From an uncultured Prevotella sp. (GTDB lineage Bacteria > Bacteroidota > Bacteroidia > Bacteroidales > Bacteroidaceae): 19,647 nt of DNA. The stretch is taken from positions 1-19,647 of the forward strand of contig CALFUF010000178.1 in NCBI GenBank assembly GCA_937916405.1, given 5' to 3'. The notes under the pieces are model-generated. The model made no database searches and had not been told where the DNA came from. It saw nothing but the letters and a program-made list of their open reading frames with translations. Position 1 is the stretch's first letter. Each line of letters opens with the position of its first letter. The position numbers were made by a program, and so were the translations under genes. Positions 1 to 7,097 of this stretch are shown in pieces.

Positions 1-69
1 CAATCAAAGGGGAAGATAGACAAATCGTCCCAAGTTATTTTTTAATCATTACTAAGCGGAAAAAATGAT

Positions 70-1074
70 ATGAAAAGGAAACTGTTTTGTGAGACCTCTC
101 CTCTCGCCTATCGTCTCTCTGTGGAGAAGGAAATCCTGAAACGCCATCTGAAAGACCTATTAGGAAACACCCGTTTTCCAAAGATAAGACAGCATCACCA
201 ACGTTTCCGCCTGTGGCAACGTGAAAGTCCTCACTATATCAACCGCCATCAGAACACCGTCCAGCATTGTTATAACTGTGGTACTGAGTTCACTGACAAC
301 TTCTGTCCACGTTGTGGTCAGCGTGCAGAACTGGGACGCGTGGGATGGAAGTCTATCAAGGAGAATATAGCCATCCTTTGGGGACTGGACTCCCGTTCGC
401 TGACCTATACGCTCATTCAACTATTGTTTCGTCCAGGCTATCTGGTACGCGACTATATCAGCGGTCACCGTCAGGTATCGTTCCCGCCAGTCAAGATGCT
501 GGTCATTGTCAGTCTTTTCATGGTCATTATAGAGTCTGTCTTCAATCTGAAGTCAACTCTTAGTATGGAAGAATCATTGGGCATTCCCATGATTGACGAT
601 TTCATTAAGTGGCTAAACGCCAATAAAAGTTGGTACTCTCTATTCTGGAACTCCTTCTTTATCCTGCCCACATGGGTGTTGTTCCGCTTCGCCCCCCGCT
701 ATCCCTATCACACGCTGCCTGAGGGATTTTTCCTGCAAGTCTTTTTGAGTGTCCAGGGACTCCTTTTGGGATTCGTTGACTATTTCTTTGCGAATACATC
801 TGCAGTTCTTAACCTGATCTATACCATCATCACATACCGCCAACTCTTTGGCTACGGGTGGTGGTCAACGTTCTGGCGTATCATCATAGTCATTGTGACA
901 GCCATCTTAACAATGGTGTCTCTCATTGCGGTGCCCTACATTTTCCACAACTCCCAGAAGAGCACAGAAACACTCATCTTAGTTAGTGCTATTTTTGTCC
1001 TCGTAGTAGTCTTATTGATTGCTGTCCTGCTTAACGTTTCCTATCTTATCGGTAAGCGCACCCGAAAGGTATAG
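70..1074 (+). CDS. DUF3667 zinc-ribbon membrane protein with VanW-like N-terminal extension
   Basis: The 334-residue protein has a four-cysteine zinc ribbon (C67, C70, C79, C82; CYNCGTEF then CPRCGQ), then a conserved segment around residues 92-140. About five hydrophobic segments follow (roughly 141-160, 188-208, 220-240, 266-292, 300-323). This is the DUF3667 layout, an inner-membrane family of unknown function in Bacteroidetes. Such proteins normally begin just before the zinc ribbon. Here about 60 extra residues precede it, and the first 36 or so (MKRKLFCETSPLAYRLSV, then KRHLKDLLGNTRF) resemble the start of VanW-family proteins, so the gene looks like a fusion. There is no Met between M1 and the ribbon, so the extension is needed unless an alternative start codon is used. 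No clear promoter is visible in the 69 upstream bases. The DUF3667 call is firm; the VanW resemblance is from memory of the family. Confidence 0.85.
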   Translation: MKRKLFCETSPLAYRLSVEKEILKRHLKDLLGNTRFPKIRQHHQRFRLWQRESPHYINRHQNTVQHCYNCGTEFTDNFCPRCGQRAELGRVGWKSIKENIAILWGLDSRSLTYTLIQLLFRPGYLVRDYISGHRQVSFPPVKMLVIVSLFMVIIESVFNLKSTLSMEESLGIPMIDDFIKWLNANKSWYSLFWNSFFILPTWVLFRFAPRYPYHTLPEGFFLQVFLSVQGLLLGFVDYFFANTSAVLNLIYTIITYRQLFGYGWWSTFWRIIIVIVTAILTMVSLIAVPYIFHNSQKSTETLILVSAIFVLVVVLLIAVLLNVSYLIGKRTRKV

Positions 1075-1116
1075 GACGTGGATAAAAGTGAGAAGAGAAC
1101 CATCCAATCAGGATCT

Positions 1117-1186
1117 CGTTTGCAAAACAAAGCAATCAGTTTGAGTATCTTCTGATATAGATGCAAGGAACATAGCCCTGGGGCAT
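1117..1186 (-). repeat. Dispersed tail repeat, copy A (frameshifted)
   Basis: Degenerate copy of the repeat found downstream of the leftward genes in this region. Read on the minus strand it gives MPQGYVPCIYI and, after a frameshift, EDTQTDCFVLQTRS. It joins features of copies B/C (MPQ..., LQT ending) with those of copy E (EDTQTDCF). It abuts the left arm of the 505-bp inverted-repeat element. Confidence 0.6.
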
Positions 1187-1187
1187 T

Positions 1188-1692
1188 CTACATGCGATTT
1201 TTAAATTCGCAAAAAATCTGCCAATCTGCAAATAAACTGTGCAACAGCCTGTATCTTAGTTGTTTACGTATTTGCAGATACTATGGCAGATTGGCAGATT
1301 TTCGCCCAAAACCTGTGATTTTCATAACGTTATACCTTTACCGTGTTATCCTTCAACTTCGCTTGGATATATCTGACGAGTAGTCAGAATGGGGTAAAAG
1401 GCTGGTTCCCACGGAGGAAACCGATGGGTTCCAGTAAGGAAACCACTGGTTTCCCCGTAGTAACCCAGTGATTCCTCACAGGGTTTACTGTCATCCCAGA
1501 CATCGGACAAAACTAAAAGGGTGAGCCTATAGTGTTTGAACTCATAGGGAAAGACCAGAGTCGAATAAGCCTATAGTGTTATCTGTCAATCTGCCATAGT
1601 ATCTGCAAATGCGCAATTCTCTATTTTCCAGAAGGTTGCACAGTTTATTTGCAGATTTGCAGATTTTTTGCGAATTTAAAAATCACAAGTAG
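1188..1692. repeat. 505-bp element with 112-nt terminal inverted arms
   Basis: The left arm (1188-1299) is the near-exact reverse complement of the right arm (1581-1692). Within the arms, 1196-1245 pairs with 1635-1684 at 49 of 50 positions, and 1270-1299 pairs with 1581-1610 at 29 of 30. Between these blocks each arm has a 24-nt segment of equal length but unrelated sequence. The 281-nt centre (1300-1580) has no credible gene. It holds a cluster of GGAAACC/GGTTTCC-type motifs (about 1402-1488) and a 13-bp direct repeat AGCCTATAGTGTT (near 1525 and 1568). No transposase and no target-site duplication were found. It may be a MITE-like element or a large structured RNA or DNA hairpin. Confidence 0.75.
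1402..1488. repeat. Cluster of GGAAACC / GGTTTCC motifs
   Basis: Within the loop of the inverted-repeat element, short alternating motifs GGTTCCC, GGAAACC, GGGTTCC, GGAAACC, GGTTTCC and GGGTTT are spaced about 10-16 nt apart. Neighbouring motifs are complementary and could form several alternative small hairpins. No function is assigned. Confidence 0.5.
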
Positions 1693-1728
1693 TATTTCTT
1701 CATTCTCAACTCTCACCACTCACCCCTT

Positions 1729-1760
1729 CAACTATAGCAAGCAAAGCCTTGCGAAAGTTG
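1729..1760. terminator. Two-part hairpin downstream of copy B
   Basis: CAACT (1729-1733) pairs with AGTTG (1756-1760) and GCAAG (1737-1741) pairs with CTTGC (1748-1752), separated by 3-nt internal loops. It lies just beyond the end of the leftward 113-aa gene plus tail repeat, so it could end that transcript. There is no U-tract, so this role is uncertain. Confidence 0.35.
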
Positions 1761-1783
1761 AGTAAGTTTACAATTTAAATGAC

Positions 1784-1879
1784 TCACTCCAAGAACGGAA
1801 ACGGCTCAAAGGGTGGCACTTCCTCGCATGCGAAGCAATCAGTTTTTATATAGATGCCAGAAACCTGATCCTGTGGCAT
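1784..1879 (-). repeat. Dispersed tail repeat, copy B, with an intact 31-codon ORF
   Basis: Read on the minus strand this is an open frame from ATG (1879) to TGA (1784-1786). It begins MPQDQVSGIYI and continues TDCFACEEVPP, ending in FLE. The frame is the same as that of the upstream 113-aa gene: after that gene's TAG come five sense codons and then this peptide. The last 20 codons match copy E (3607 onward) with several silent changes. The plus strand is also open, so coding on this strand is not proven. It could be a small peptide gene, a readthrough extension or a mobile or recombination repeat. Confidence 0.6.
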
Positions 1880-1894
1880 CTTTAATAAAACAAT

Positions 1895-2236
1895 CTATCT
1901 GCCAATCAATATATCAGAAAAGAAGGTAGACCAATTATAGTCCTTTGCCCACATCATATCATCCTTGCGACTGAAGGCTGAAGTAGGAATCCTGTCGTTG
2001 ACATCTTTCTTCAGTAATGTCGCATTAGGATTAATCTTATTGATTTGAGGATGCCGGAACATGACAGACTGAACACTGTCTGATTGGCGCAAATGATGCC
2101 ACGGATGTTTGTTGCCATATCTCCACTCCAACACACACATAACAGAGTCCTTATGATGGAATTCAGGCATCAGCCCCTGTCCCCTACATGGCAACAGGGA
2201 TATCAGCAACATCATTATAATCATGTATACTTTCAT
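1895..2236 (-). CDS. Small exported hypothetical protein (113 aa)
   Basis: The N-terminus has a hydrophobic signal sequence (MKVYMIIMMLLISLLPCRG), so the protein is probably exported. C17 is preceded by L-P, which is a poor lipobox, so a signal peptidase I site is at least as likely. The mature part is about 90 residues, rich in His, Trp and charged residues, with no motif recognised. The start is supported by a promoter whose -7 box ends about 34 nt upstream. After the TAG stop the same frame stays open for 36 more codons through tail repeat copy B. The protein may be a remnant of a longer one or a cassette-type gene. Function unknown. Confidence 0.6.
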   Translation of the reverse strand: MKVYMIIMMLLISLLPCRGQGLMPEFHHKDSVMCVLEWRYGNKHPWHHLRQSDSVQSVMFRHPQINKINPNATLLKKDVNDRIPTSAFSRKDDMMWAKDYNWSTFFSDILIGR

Positions 2237-2269
2237 CTCTAACGACTTGTCCTACATCATTTCATTTAG

Positions 2270-2301
2270 CAAAGATAACATTTTTCTTTTAATCCACCAA
2301 A
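2270..2301 (-). promoter_or_regulatory. Bacteroidetes-type promoter for the 113-aa gene
   Basis: On the minus strand, TTTGG (2297-2301) and TATCTTTG (2270-2277) are 19 nt apart, matching the TTTG / TAnnTTTG consensus. Transcription should start near 2263. The surrounding 43 bp (2269-2311) are 40/43 identical to the promoter at 3341-3383. Confidence 0.75.
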
Positions 2302-2358
2302 TTTTCCTCATATCCATTTAACACAGTGGGTGACATCTGTTACCAAGTAACCCCCTAA

Positions 2359-2381
2359 CACCCTCCCAAATTGGGAGGGTG
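2359..2381. terminator. GC-rich perfect hairpin, possible terminator
   Basis: CACCCTCCCAA and TTGGGAGGGTG form an 11-bp perfect stem around a single A. It lies between the end of the leftward kinase-like unit and the promoter of the next gene, so termination is plausible, but there is no T-tract. A related GC-rich sequence (TTAGGGGGGT) occurs near 7404. Confidence 0.45.
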
Positions 2382-2406
2382 CCTTGCTTGATGCCAAATC
2401 ACTACC

Positions 2407-2490
2407 CTAATTCAGGGGACTGGTTTGCAAGGCGAAGCCATCAGTTCGGATATGGATGCCTGAAACCTGATGCTGTGGCTTCGAAACATG
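2407..2490 (-). repeat. Dispersed tail repeat, copy C
   Basis: Immediately after the TAA stop of the kinase-like gene, the same minus-strand frame continues for 27 codons to a TAG (2407-2409). It reads KPQHQVSGIHIRTDGFALQT near its middle. The first part matches copy B (PQ.QVSGI.I.TD.FA). The ending (LQTSPLN) matches copy A (LQTRS) rather than B or E. Confidence 0.6.
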
Positions 2491-3315
2491 TTACGAAATC
2501 TGAACTTCTGTAGAATATATCCTTGTTCCTCCTTGATGCAATTCTGGTACATTGATTCGTATATCACAATCTACCACAAAAATTGTATCTGATTTATTCG
2601 AACGAATAACATTCTCATCGTGCATGTCACTCAGATAAATATCAGGAGTTGCATATGTCCAGTTACGTGGATTTTTCAGTTCAAATCCCATCTTATGCAT
2701 ATACTCAGCAATTTCTTCGTCAGAAACATGAGTACCCTCAATAAATGGTTGTTCAACTAAAATCTTAAAATCCCCATTAGATTCTCTTCCAAAACCAAGT
2801 ACAGTAAGGCTTGTTTCTGGGAAATAAGTATTATGAAGAGCAATACGATCAAGAGCCAATATCGGTTGAATAAAATAGTCAAGCCCAATAGATTTAATCA
2901 GTGTTGAGCCATGATCATATACATTTGCCTCCCCACCCTCGGCAATTTGCTCACCCAAAACATTAGATAAAGAACTTTCTAATTGGTCAGTCCAACATCC
3001 TACAGATTTAGCCCATTTCTCTATACGAATTTCTTGCTGCGCTCCTTGTTTTCACTCTCTTTGATAGTCGCTGAGAGTTGATGAAGCATCTGTATCTGGC
3101 GAATTTTCTGCTCCCGCGAGTATGGTCGCAATGACATTTGTTGCACCTCCCGCTGAGCAGCCACGCTGTTCTGCCGGTGAAAATCGTTTATATACAAGCC
3201 TTCCACTAATAAACTGTTCTGCATAACGATCTAATTTTTGCAAACCATCCATAGTATATCTTTCCTCCACAATGTGGTGAATATCACTCCAGAAGTCTGC
3301 GTTATTCATACTCAT
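2491..3315 (-). pseudogene. Polyvalent-protein-type kinase-like gene split by one in-frame TGA
   Basis: One frame runs from ATG (3315 or 3309) to TAA (2491), broken only by a TGA at 3052-3054, so an intact gene would encode about 270-275 residues. The upstream part has MNNADFWSDIHHIVEERY, then AEQRGCSAGGATNVIA. The downstream part resembles the kinase-like domain of polyvalent proteins from phage and conjugative elements. It has a Gly-rich loop (AEGGEANVYDHG), a Lys in STLIKSIG, a catalytic-like DMHDENVI, and VVDCD in the place of a DFG. The promoter at 3342-3373 predicts transcription from about 3335, which favours the Met at 3315 or 3309 over 3330. A shorter protein from 2958 (TTG) is possible but would lack the N-terminal third. 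The gene is probably inactivated, unless the TGA is read through. Confidence 0.7.
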
Positions 3316-3341
3316 ACTCCAAATTGTCATTCTTCGTGCTG

Positions 3342-3373
3342 CAAAGATAACATATTTCTTTTATTCCACCAAA
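3342..3373 (-). promoter_or_regulatory. Promoter for the kinase-like gene
   Basis: On the minus strand TTTGG (3369-3373) and TATCTTTG (3342-3349) are 19 nt apart. The 43-bp segment 3341-3383 matches 2269-2311 at 40 positions, so the two leftward genes share a duplicated promoter module. It helps choose the start codon of the gene downstream. Confidence 0.75.
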
Positions 3374-3383
3374 TTTTCGTCAT

Positions 3384-3416
3384 TTTGATGCTAGAAACCT
3401 GTCCCTATGGTATTAC
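3384..3416 (-). repeat. Dispersed tail repeat, copy D (partial)
   Basis: Only the first part of the repeat is present. The minus strand reads IP, stop, GQVSSI, corresponding to MPQDQVSGI in copy B. It abuts the duplicated promoter module at 3341-3383. Confidence 0.45.
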
Positions 3417-3605
3417 GGGGATGAGCTTATAGCCGGACACCTCGTCAATGGCATGATGGTGTTTGATTACAGTTGTACAAACCCGTGGGACGTTGATAAA
3501 GAAAATCTTAGTTCTGCTCAATTCAAAAAATACTTCAAGAAACGTAATCCTGTTTTAATACAATGCAGGGTTAACGGATATACAACAAGTTTTAATATGG
3601 AGTAA
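3399..3605 (+). pseudogene. Possible gene remnant, unassigned
   Basis: The plus strand is open from 3351 to TAA at 3603-3605. From about 3399 the translation looks protein-like (LWYYGDELIAGHLVNG, then VFDYSCTNPWDVDKENLSS, ending GYTTSFNME). The first ATG is at 3453, which would give only 50 residues. No family is recognised. The fragment converges on the tail repeat of the restriction-modification operon. It may be the 3' end of a gene displaced by rearrangement. Confidence 0.35.
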
Positions 3606-3606
3606 C

Positions 3607-3693
3607 TTACTCCAAGAACGACAACGGCTCAATGGGCGGCACTTCCTCGCAGGAGAAGCAATCGGTTTGAGTATCTTCCGCTTTAACGATTAA
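3607..3693 (-). repeat. Dispersed tail repeat, copy E
   Basis: Directly after the TAA of the 56-aa ORF, the same minus frame is open for 28 codons to TAA at 3607-3609. It contains EDTQTDCFSCEEVPP and ends in FLE. Its last 20 codons correspond one-to-one with copy B, differing at about eight bases, of which three are silent. Confidence 0.6.
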
Positions 3694-3864
3694 TTACCAA
3701 AACACGACTTTAGAAATTTCCTTCCATTCTGCATCAGTCATGTTTGGAAATTTTTTGATAAGGGTATCTCTCACCTCATCAGTCCATCTAGTGTCAATTA
3801 ATTCAGACCAGCCGTCTTCTTCAAGATATATCAAGTATTTACTAATGTCTAATTGTTCTTTCAT
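3694..3864 (-). CDS. 56-aa acidic protein at the end of the restriction-modification operon
   Basis: The ORF begins ATG at 3864, only 7 nt after the methyltransferase stop codon, and ends TAA at 3694. It encodes 56 residues (MKEQLDISKYLIYLEEDGWS at the start, SKVVFW at the end), with 13 acidic and 8 basic residues, no signal sequence and no Cys. Close spacing and shared direction suggest co-transcription with the R-M genes. There is no helix-turn-helix obvious enough to call it a controller protein. It could be an accessory or regulatory factor or simply a hitch-hiker. Function unknown. Confidence 0.6.
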   Translation of the reverse strand: MKEQLDISKYLIYLEEDGWSELIDTRWTDEVRDTLIKKFPNMTDAEWKEISKVVFW

Positions 3865-3871
3865 TTTCTAT

Positions 3872-5602
3872 TTAATCATCAGCCTTTTTAAATATCTTCC
3901 CTAACAGTGTATCCTTGAACCAATACCTGTAAAGTTTTACCATTTCGTAGTCTGGTAAACTTTCAAGATATTCTAGTTCAAAAACAAGCCTAGGATCTTC
4001 ATCATGCGACTCTGGATGTATTTCAGCCTTTGAACCTATTCTGGCTATTTTTATCAGGTATAAGTCTCGAACACCTTTCTCTTTAATATATGGCATGAAA
4101 TAATAGAGTTTATTCAATGCAACTGTCGATGGGAATGTTGAAGTCTTACCTGTATAATATATCTTTGTTGGTTCTTCTTTTAAGAAATACTCTTCGTTGT
4201 CTTTCTTCACAAGACCAATTAGCAAATGCTTTGCTTTATCAAGAGTATATTCTTTCTTCGGACGATTAACCACAAATACAGGCTTCTCGTCAGCAAATAG
4301 TCCCAAGTCCAGCATCGGCTTTGCATCACGTTTTGTAAAAATAGGACGTGAAGACACTGGAGCCTCATCATAGATGAACTGATATAGGCTCTTACCTATT
4401 TGCTCTACTATTCCACATACTAAAGCATTTCCCATCAAGAAAGCACGTCTGCCATCTGTAACTTCAGGATGATATGTATGATTGTCTGGGAACATGTTCA
4501 TACGTTCTAACTCGATAGGCAACAAACGACGATAACGACCAGACTTTGTCTTAACCACATGTTTAAAACGTGAAGGTGCAGTTCCACCCTCCCCTGTTAT
4601 AATAGTTCGAGACGGTTGGTCTAAATAGTCAGGGAAAGCCATTCCACCCTCGGAAAAGACATATTCATATCCTTCTTTTGATACACGATTGATTTTCTTA
4701 GCTCCCTTCTCGTATTTCCATTTTGGTAAATCCTCTTCTGAAATAAAGAAATCTTCTGGCACGAGATTCTCATCAACCAAATTTCCTCCTAAAGTCTGAC
4801 GTGGACCATCATATACAGGCTCTGCATCAACAGAATAGACATGGCGATTAATCATCACTCCTGCGTTGCCAAAGGGACTTACTTTCTTTCCTTTATTAAA
4901 TTTGGCAGAAACTTGCTGAATAGTACCTTCAATATCAAACTCTGACAATGTACCTGGTTTTGCTTTATACTCAAATGCTTTAGCTAGTACACCATCAAAT
5001 TCAACCCAGTCTGCCATTGATTCCATTTTCTGGGCGATAATTGTATCTGTTTGGTATCCGACAATATAGGTTCTTCTTCTACGTTGTGGCATTCCATAAT
5101 CTGCAGCATTAATGATACGCCATTCTACAATATATCCCAGATCTGCCAATGAAGCCAGAATAATAGCAAAGTCACGTCCTCTTTGTGTTGCTGGTGAATT
5201 TAAAAGACGATCTACATTCTCAAAGAAGATATACTTTGGACGCTTGTCTCCCTTTTCAAATAGTATACGATATATCTGCCACCATAGAACTCCCTTTTTA
5301 CCTTCAATTCCACCGGACCTGCTTAAAGAAGCAGCAACAGAATAGTCTTGACAGGGAAATCCACCAACAAGTAGATCATGGTCAGGTATTTCTGTAGTTG
5401 GTACTAGGTTTATATCTTTATTAGAATGCCCTTTCTCTCCAAACCGTGCACGATACACCAATGATGCATCTTGATGTTGTGTTGATGGTTCCCACTGGTT
5501 ATTCCATACAGTCTCATAAGCATCTGATGCGCCTTCTAGTCCGATGCGGAAGCCTCCTACACCTGCAAATAATTCTACTACACGAATTTTATTCTTTGCC
5601 AT
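3872..5602 (-). CDS. DNA (cytosine-5) methyltransferase, Sau3AI-type R-M system
   Basis: The 576-residue enzyme transfers a methyl group from S-adenosylmethionine to C5 of cytosine. Motif I is VVELFAGVGGFRIGLEG (residues 8-24). The catalytic loop is GGFPCQDYSVA with nucleophile C84, ENV is at 128-130, the QRRRR motif at 173-177, and the motif X region GNALV at 391-395. The variable target-recognition region lies between about 190 and 350. From about residue 411 an extra 165 residues follow, including YYTGKTSTFPSTVALNK and a charged C-terminus; I do not recognise this extension, and M.Sau3AI-type enzymes are usually shorter. The gene starts 3 nt after the endonuclease stop codon and protects host DNA from it. 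Recognition of GATC is inferred only from the partner nuclease. Confidence 0.9.
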   Translation of the reverse strand: MAKNKIRVVELFAGVGGFRIGLEGASDAYETVWNNQWEPSTQHQDASLVYRARFGEKGHSNKDINLVPTTEIPDHDLLVGGFPCQDYSVAASLSRSGGIEGKKGVLWWQIYRILFEKGDKRPKYIFFENVDRLLNSPATQRGRDFAIILASLADLGYIVEWRIINAADYGMPQRRRRTYIVGYQTDTIIAQKMESMADWVEFDGVLAKAFEYKAKPGTLSEFDIEGTIQQVSAKFNKGKKVSPFGNAGVMINRHVYSVDAEPVYDGPRQTLGGNLVDENLVPEDFFISEEDLPKWKYEKGAKKINRVSKEGYEYVFSEGGMAFPDYLDQPSRTIITGEGGTAPSRFKHVVKTKSGRYRRLLPIELERMNMFPDNHTYHPEVTDGRRAFLMGNALVCGIVEQIGKSLYQFIYDEAPVSSRPIFTKRDAKPMLDLGLFADEKPVFVVNRPKKEYTLDKAKHLLIGLVKKDNEEYFLKEEPTKIYYTGKTSTFPSTVALNKLYYFMPYIKEKGVRDLYLIKIARIGSKAEIHPESHDEDPRLVFELEYLESLPDYEMVKLYRYWFKDTLLGKIFKKADD

Positions 5603-5605
5603 TCT

Positions 5606-7012
5606 TCACTTACTTTGATAGTTTTCAACTATTTCACGTACATAATCATTATTAAACCAATAACAGAACTTCTTGGCTCCCTTTCCATCAATAGTAGGTG
5701 CTAAATCTGTAGCTTTTTGAGCCTTGGGTCTAACATGGAATTTTTTCTTGTCAGAGGCTTTCCACCAATATGCTTCTGATATATGATTCGATAATACTTT
5801 TTCTCTAATATCCTTCCAATAGATTTCTGCAAAATCTAAATCATCTTGTGGCATAGTCCAGAAAAACACATTGTCTAGAATATAATCTTCTTTGCCTGTG
5901 TTTTGTTCTTTATAAACAACAAACATAAACCTACTTGAAAACAACTCATACAATCGAGAATCGAGCCATTCATCACATTCAGAAATTTCAATATAGTCTA
6001 TATTTTCAAAAGACATGGCCTCTTTTATGATTCCATTGGCTTGAACCCTAATTGTCTTCATTGTAAGACCAGCCTTAATAAATTCTTCTGATCTGTTTAC
6101 GTTGGGACACTTTTCTGATGCAACTATGGCATTAGATATCATAGAAAATTTACTCTTAGGATTGTTCGATAAATCAATGTTTTTCTTCTTTGCTATGGTA
6201 TTATAATCCATTTTTAAATATGGACTAAATCTTTCTAAGATGATGTCTTCAAAACTATGTTCAAGTAAAGATTTTGACTCTACGAGTTCTGACTTTATTG
6301 AAGGCACATTGGAAACTGCATTCTTCCCACTAGATTGAACATACTCCAAAATAGTACGCATATAAGCCATCTTTAAACTGAAGGCTCTTCTTGGTGCACC
6401 AATTTCGGAATATGGTTGTTCCATCATGCTATCACCTTTCTGTCCCTTTCTACATGCTCCCAGATACATGGTATCTCCCTCTGAAAGTTCATGTGCCTTA
6501 CCCTTCTTAATTTTATCAATAATTACCTCATAGTCATGACGTATAATCAATAGATCTTTTTCTGGTAATTGCCAAAGAACAGAGAAAATGTATTTTAAGT
6601 CTAGTTTGTTTATGTTTGCCTGATGCAAATAAAACAATATAAGCATCAGTTGGCATTTAAGAAAGAAATGTGAATGTTCAAAATCTTCATGAACAACCTC
6701 GCAATAGTTAATCATACTACACGACAGACGTTCTTTTATAAGATATTTTTCATTTTTTCCTTTTTTCAGTGGAGTACATTTCAATTCCAGTCCTGCTTCA
6801 GAGAAATCTGATGCTGGGTTGCTATTGGTTTCCAAGAAGAAATATATGTTTTCCACCATCTGACCAAGCCCACCTTTTCCACTCTTTACTTCATATCCGT
6901 CCCATACAAAATCACGCAAAGTTTTGTCCAGCAAACCTTTGCTATAATCAAAGATACTTGCTGCACTGGTCTTGTCATAGGGAAGAGTTGATGGGATCTT
7001 GACTCCTGCCAT
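5606..7012 (-). CDS. Sau3AI/MutH-family type II restriction endonuclease
   Basis: The 468-residue protein matches Sau3AI-like enzymes, which carry two MutH-like domains and cut at GATC. The N-terminal domain has KGGLGQMVENIYFF with E54, and then D69-x6-E76-x-K78 in SDFSEAGLELKCTPLKK, the MutH-type catalytic triad. Near the middle of the C-terminal half, EEFIKAGLTMKTI looks like a second copy of that motif with the acidic residue replaced by Thr, as expected for the catalytically inactive allosteric domain of Sau3AI. It is the first gene of a leftward operon with the methyltransferase and a 56-aa ORF. A promoter lies at 7038-7068, giving an untranslated leader of roughly 18 nt. Specificity is inferred from the family, not seen directly. 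Confidence 0.85.
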   Translation of the reverse strand: MAGVKIPSTLPYDKTSAASIFDYSKGLLDKTLRDFVWDGYEVKSGKGGLGQMVENIYFFLETNSNPASDFSEAGLELKCTPLKKGKNEKYLIKERLSCSMINYCEVVHEDFEHSHFFLKCQLMLILFYLHQANINKLDLKYIFSVLWQLPEKDLLIIRHDYEVIIDKIKKGKAHELSEGDTMYLGACRKGQKGDSMMEQPYSEIGAPRRAFSLKMAYMRTILEYVQSSGKNAVSNVPSIKSELVESKSLLEHSFEDIILERFSPYLKMDYNTIAKKKNIDLSNNPKSKFSMISNAIVASEKCPNVNRSEEFIKAGLTMKTIRVQANGIIKEAMSFENIDYIEISECDEWLDSRLYELFSSRFMFVVYKEQNTGKEDYILDNVFFWTMPQDDLDFAEIYWKDIREKVLSNHISEAYWWKASDKKKFHVRPKAQKATDLAPTIDGKGAKKFCYWFNNDYVREIVENYQSK

Positions 7013-7037
7013 TTCTTATTTCAAATTAAATTGCCTA

Positions 7038-7068
7038 CAAAGATAATAAATAAAATTTACTACTCCAA
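7038..7068 (-). promoter_or_regulatory. Promoter of the restriction-modification operon
   Basis: On the minus strand TTGG (7065-7068) and TATCTTTG (7038-7045) are separated by 19 nt, close to the Bacteroidetes consensus. Predicted transcription start near 7030, 18 nt before the endonuclease ATG. No second promoter for the methyltransferase was spotted. Confidence 0.75.
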
Positions 7069-7097
7069 TTATTCTTCACAAATATGTTTAGAAATAG

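Noticed and set aside
1192..1383. 63-codon ORF in the left arm of the inverted-repeat element
   Set aside because: It consists mostly of repeat-arm sequence and has no protein-like features.
1117..3693. Tail repeats as integron attC sites
   Set aside because: No integrase gene and no canonical attC core-site pair were identified; only the gene-plus-repeat layout is similar, so the cassette idea is left as a hypothesis.
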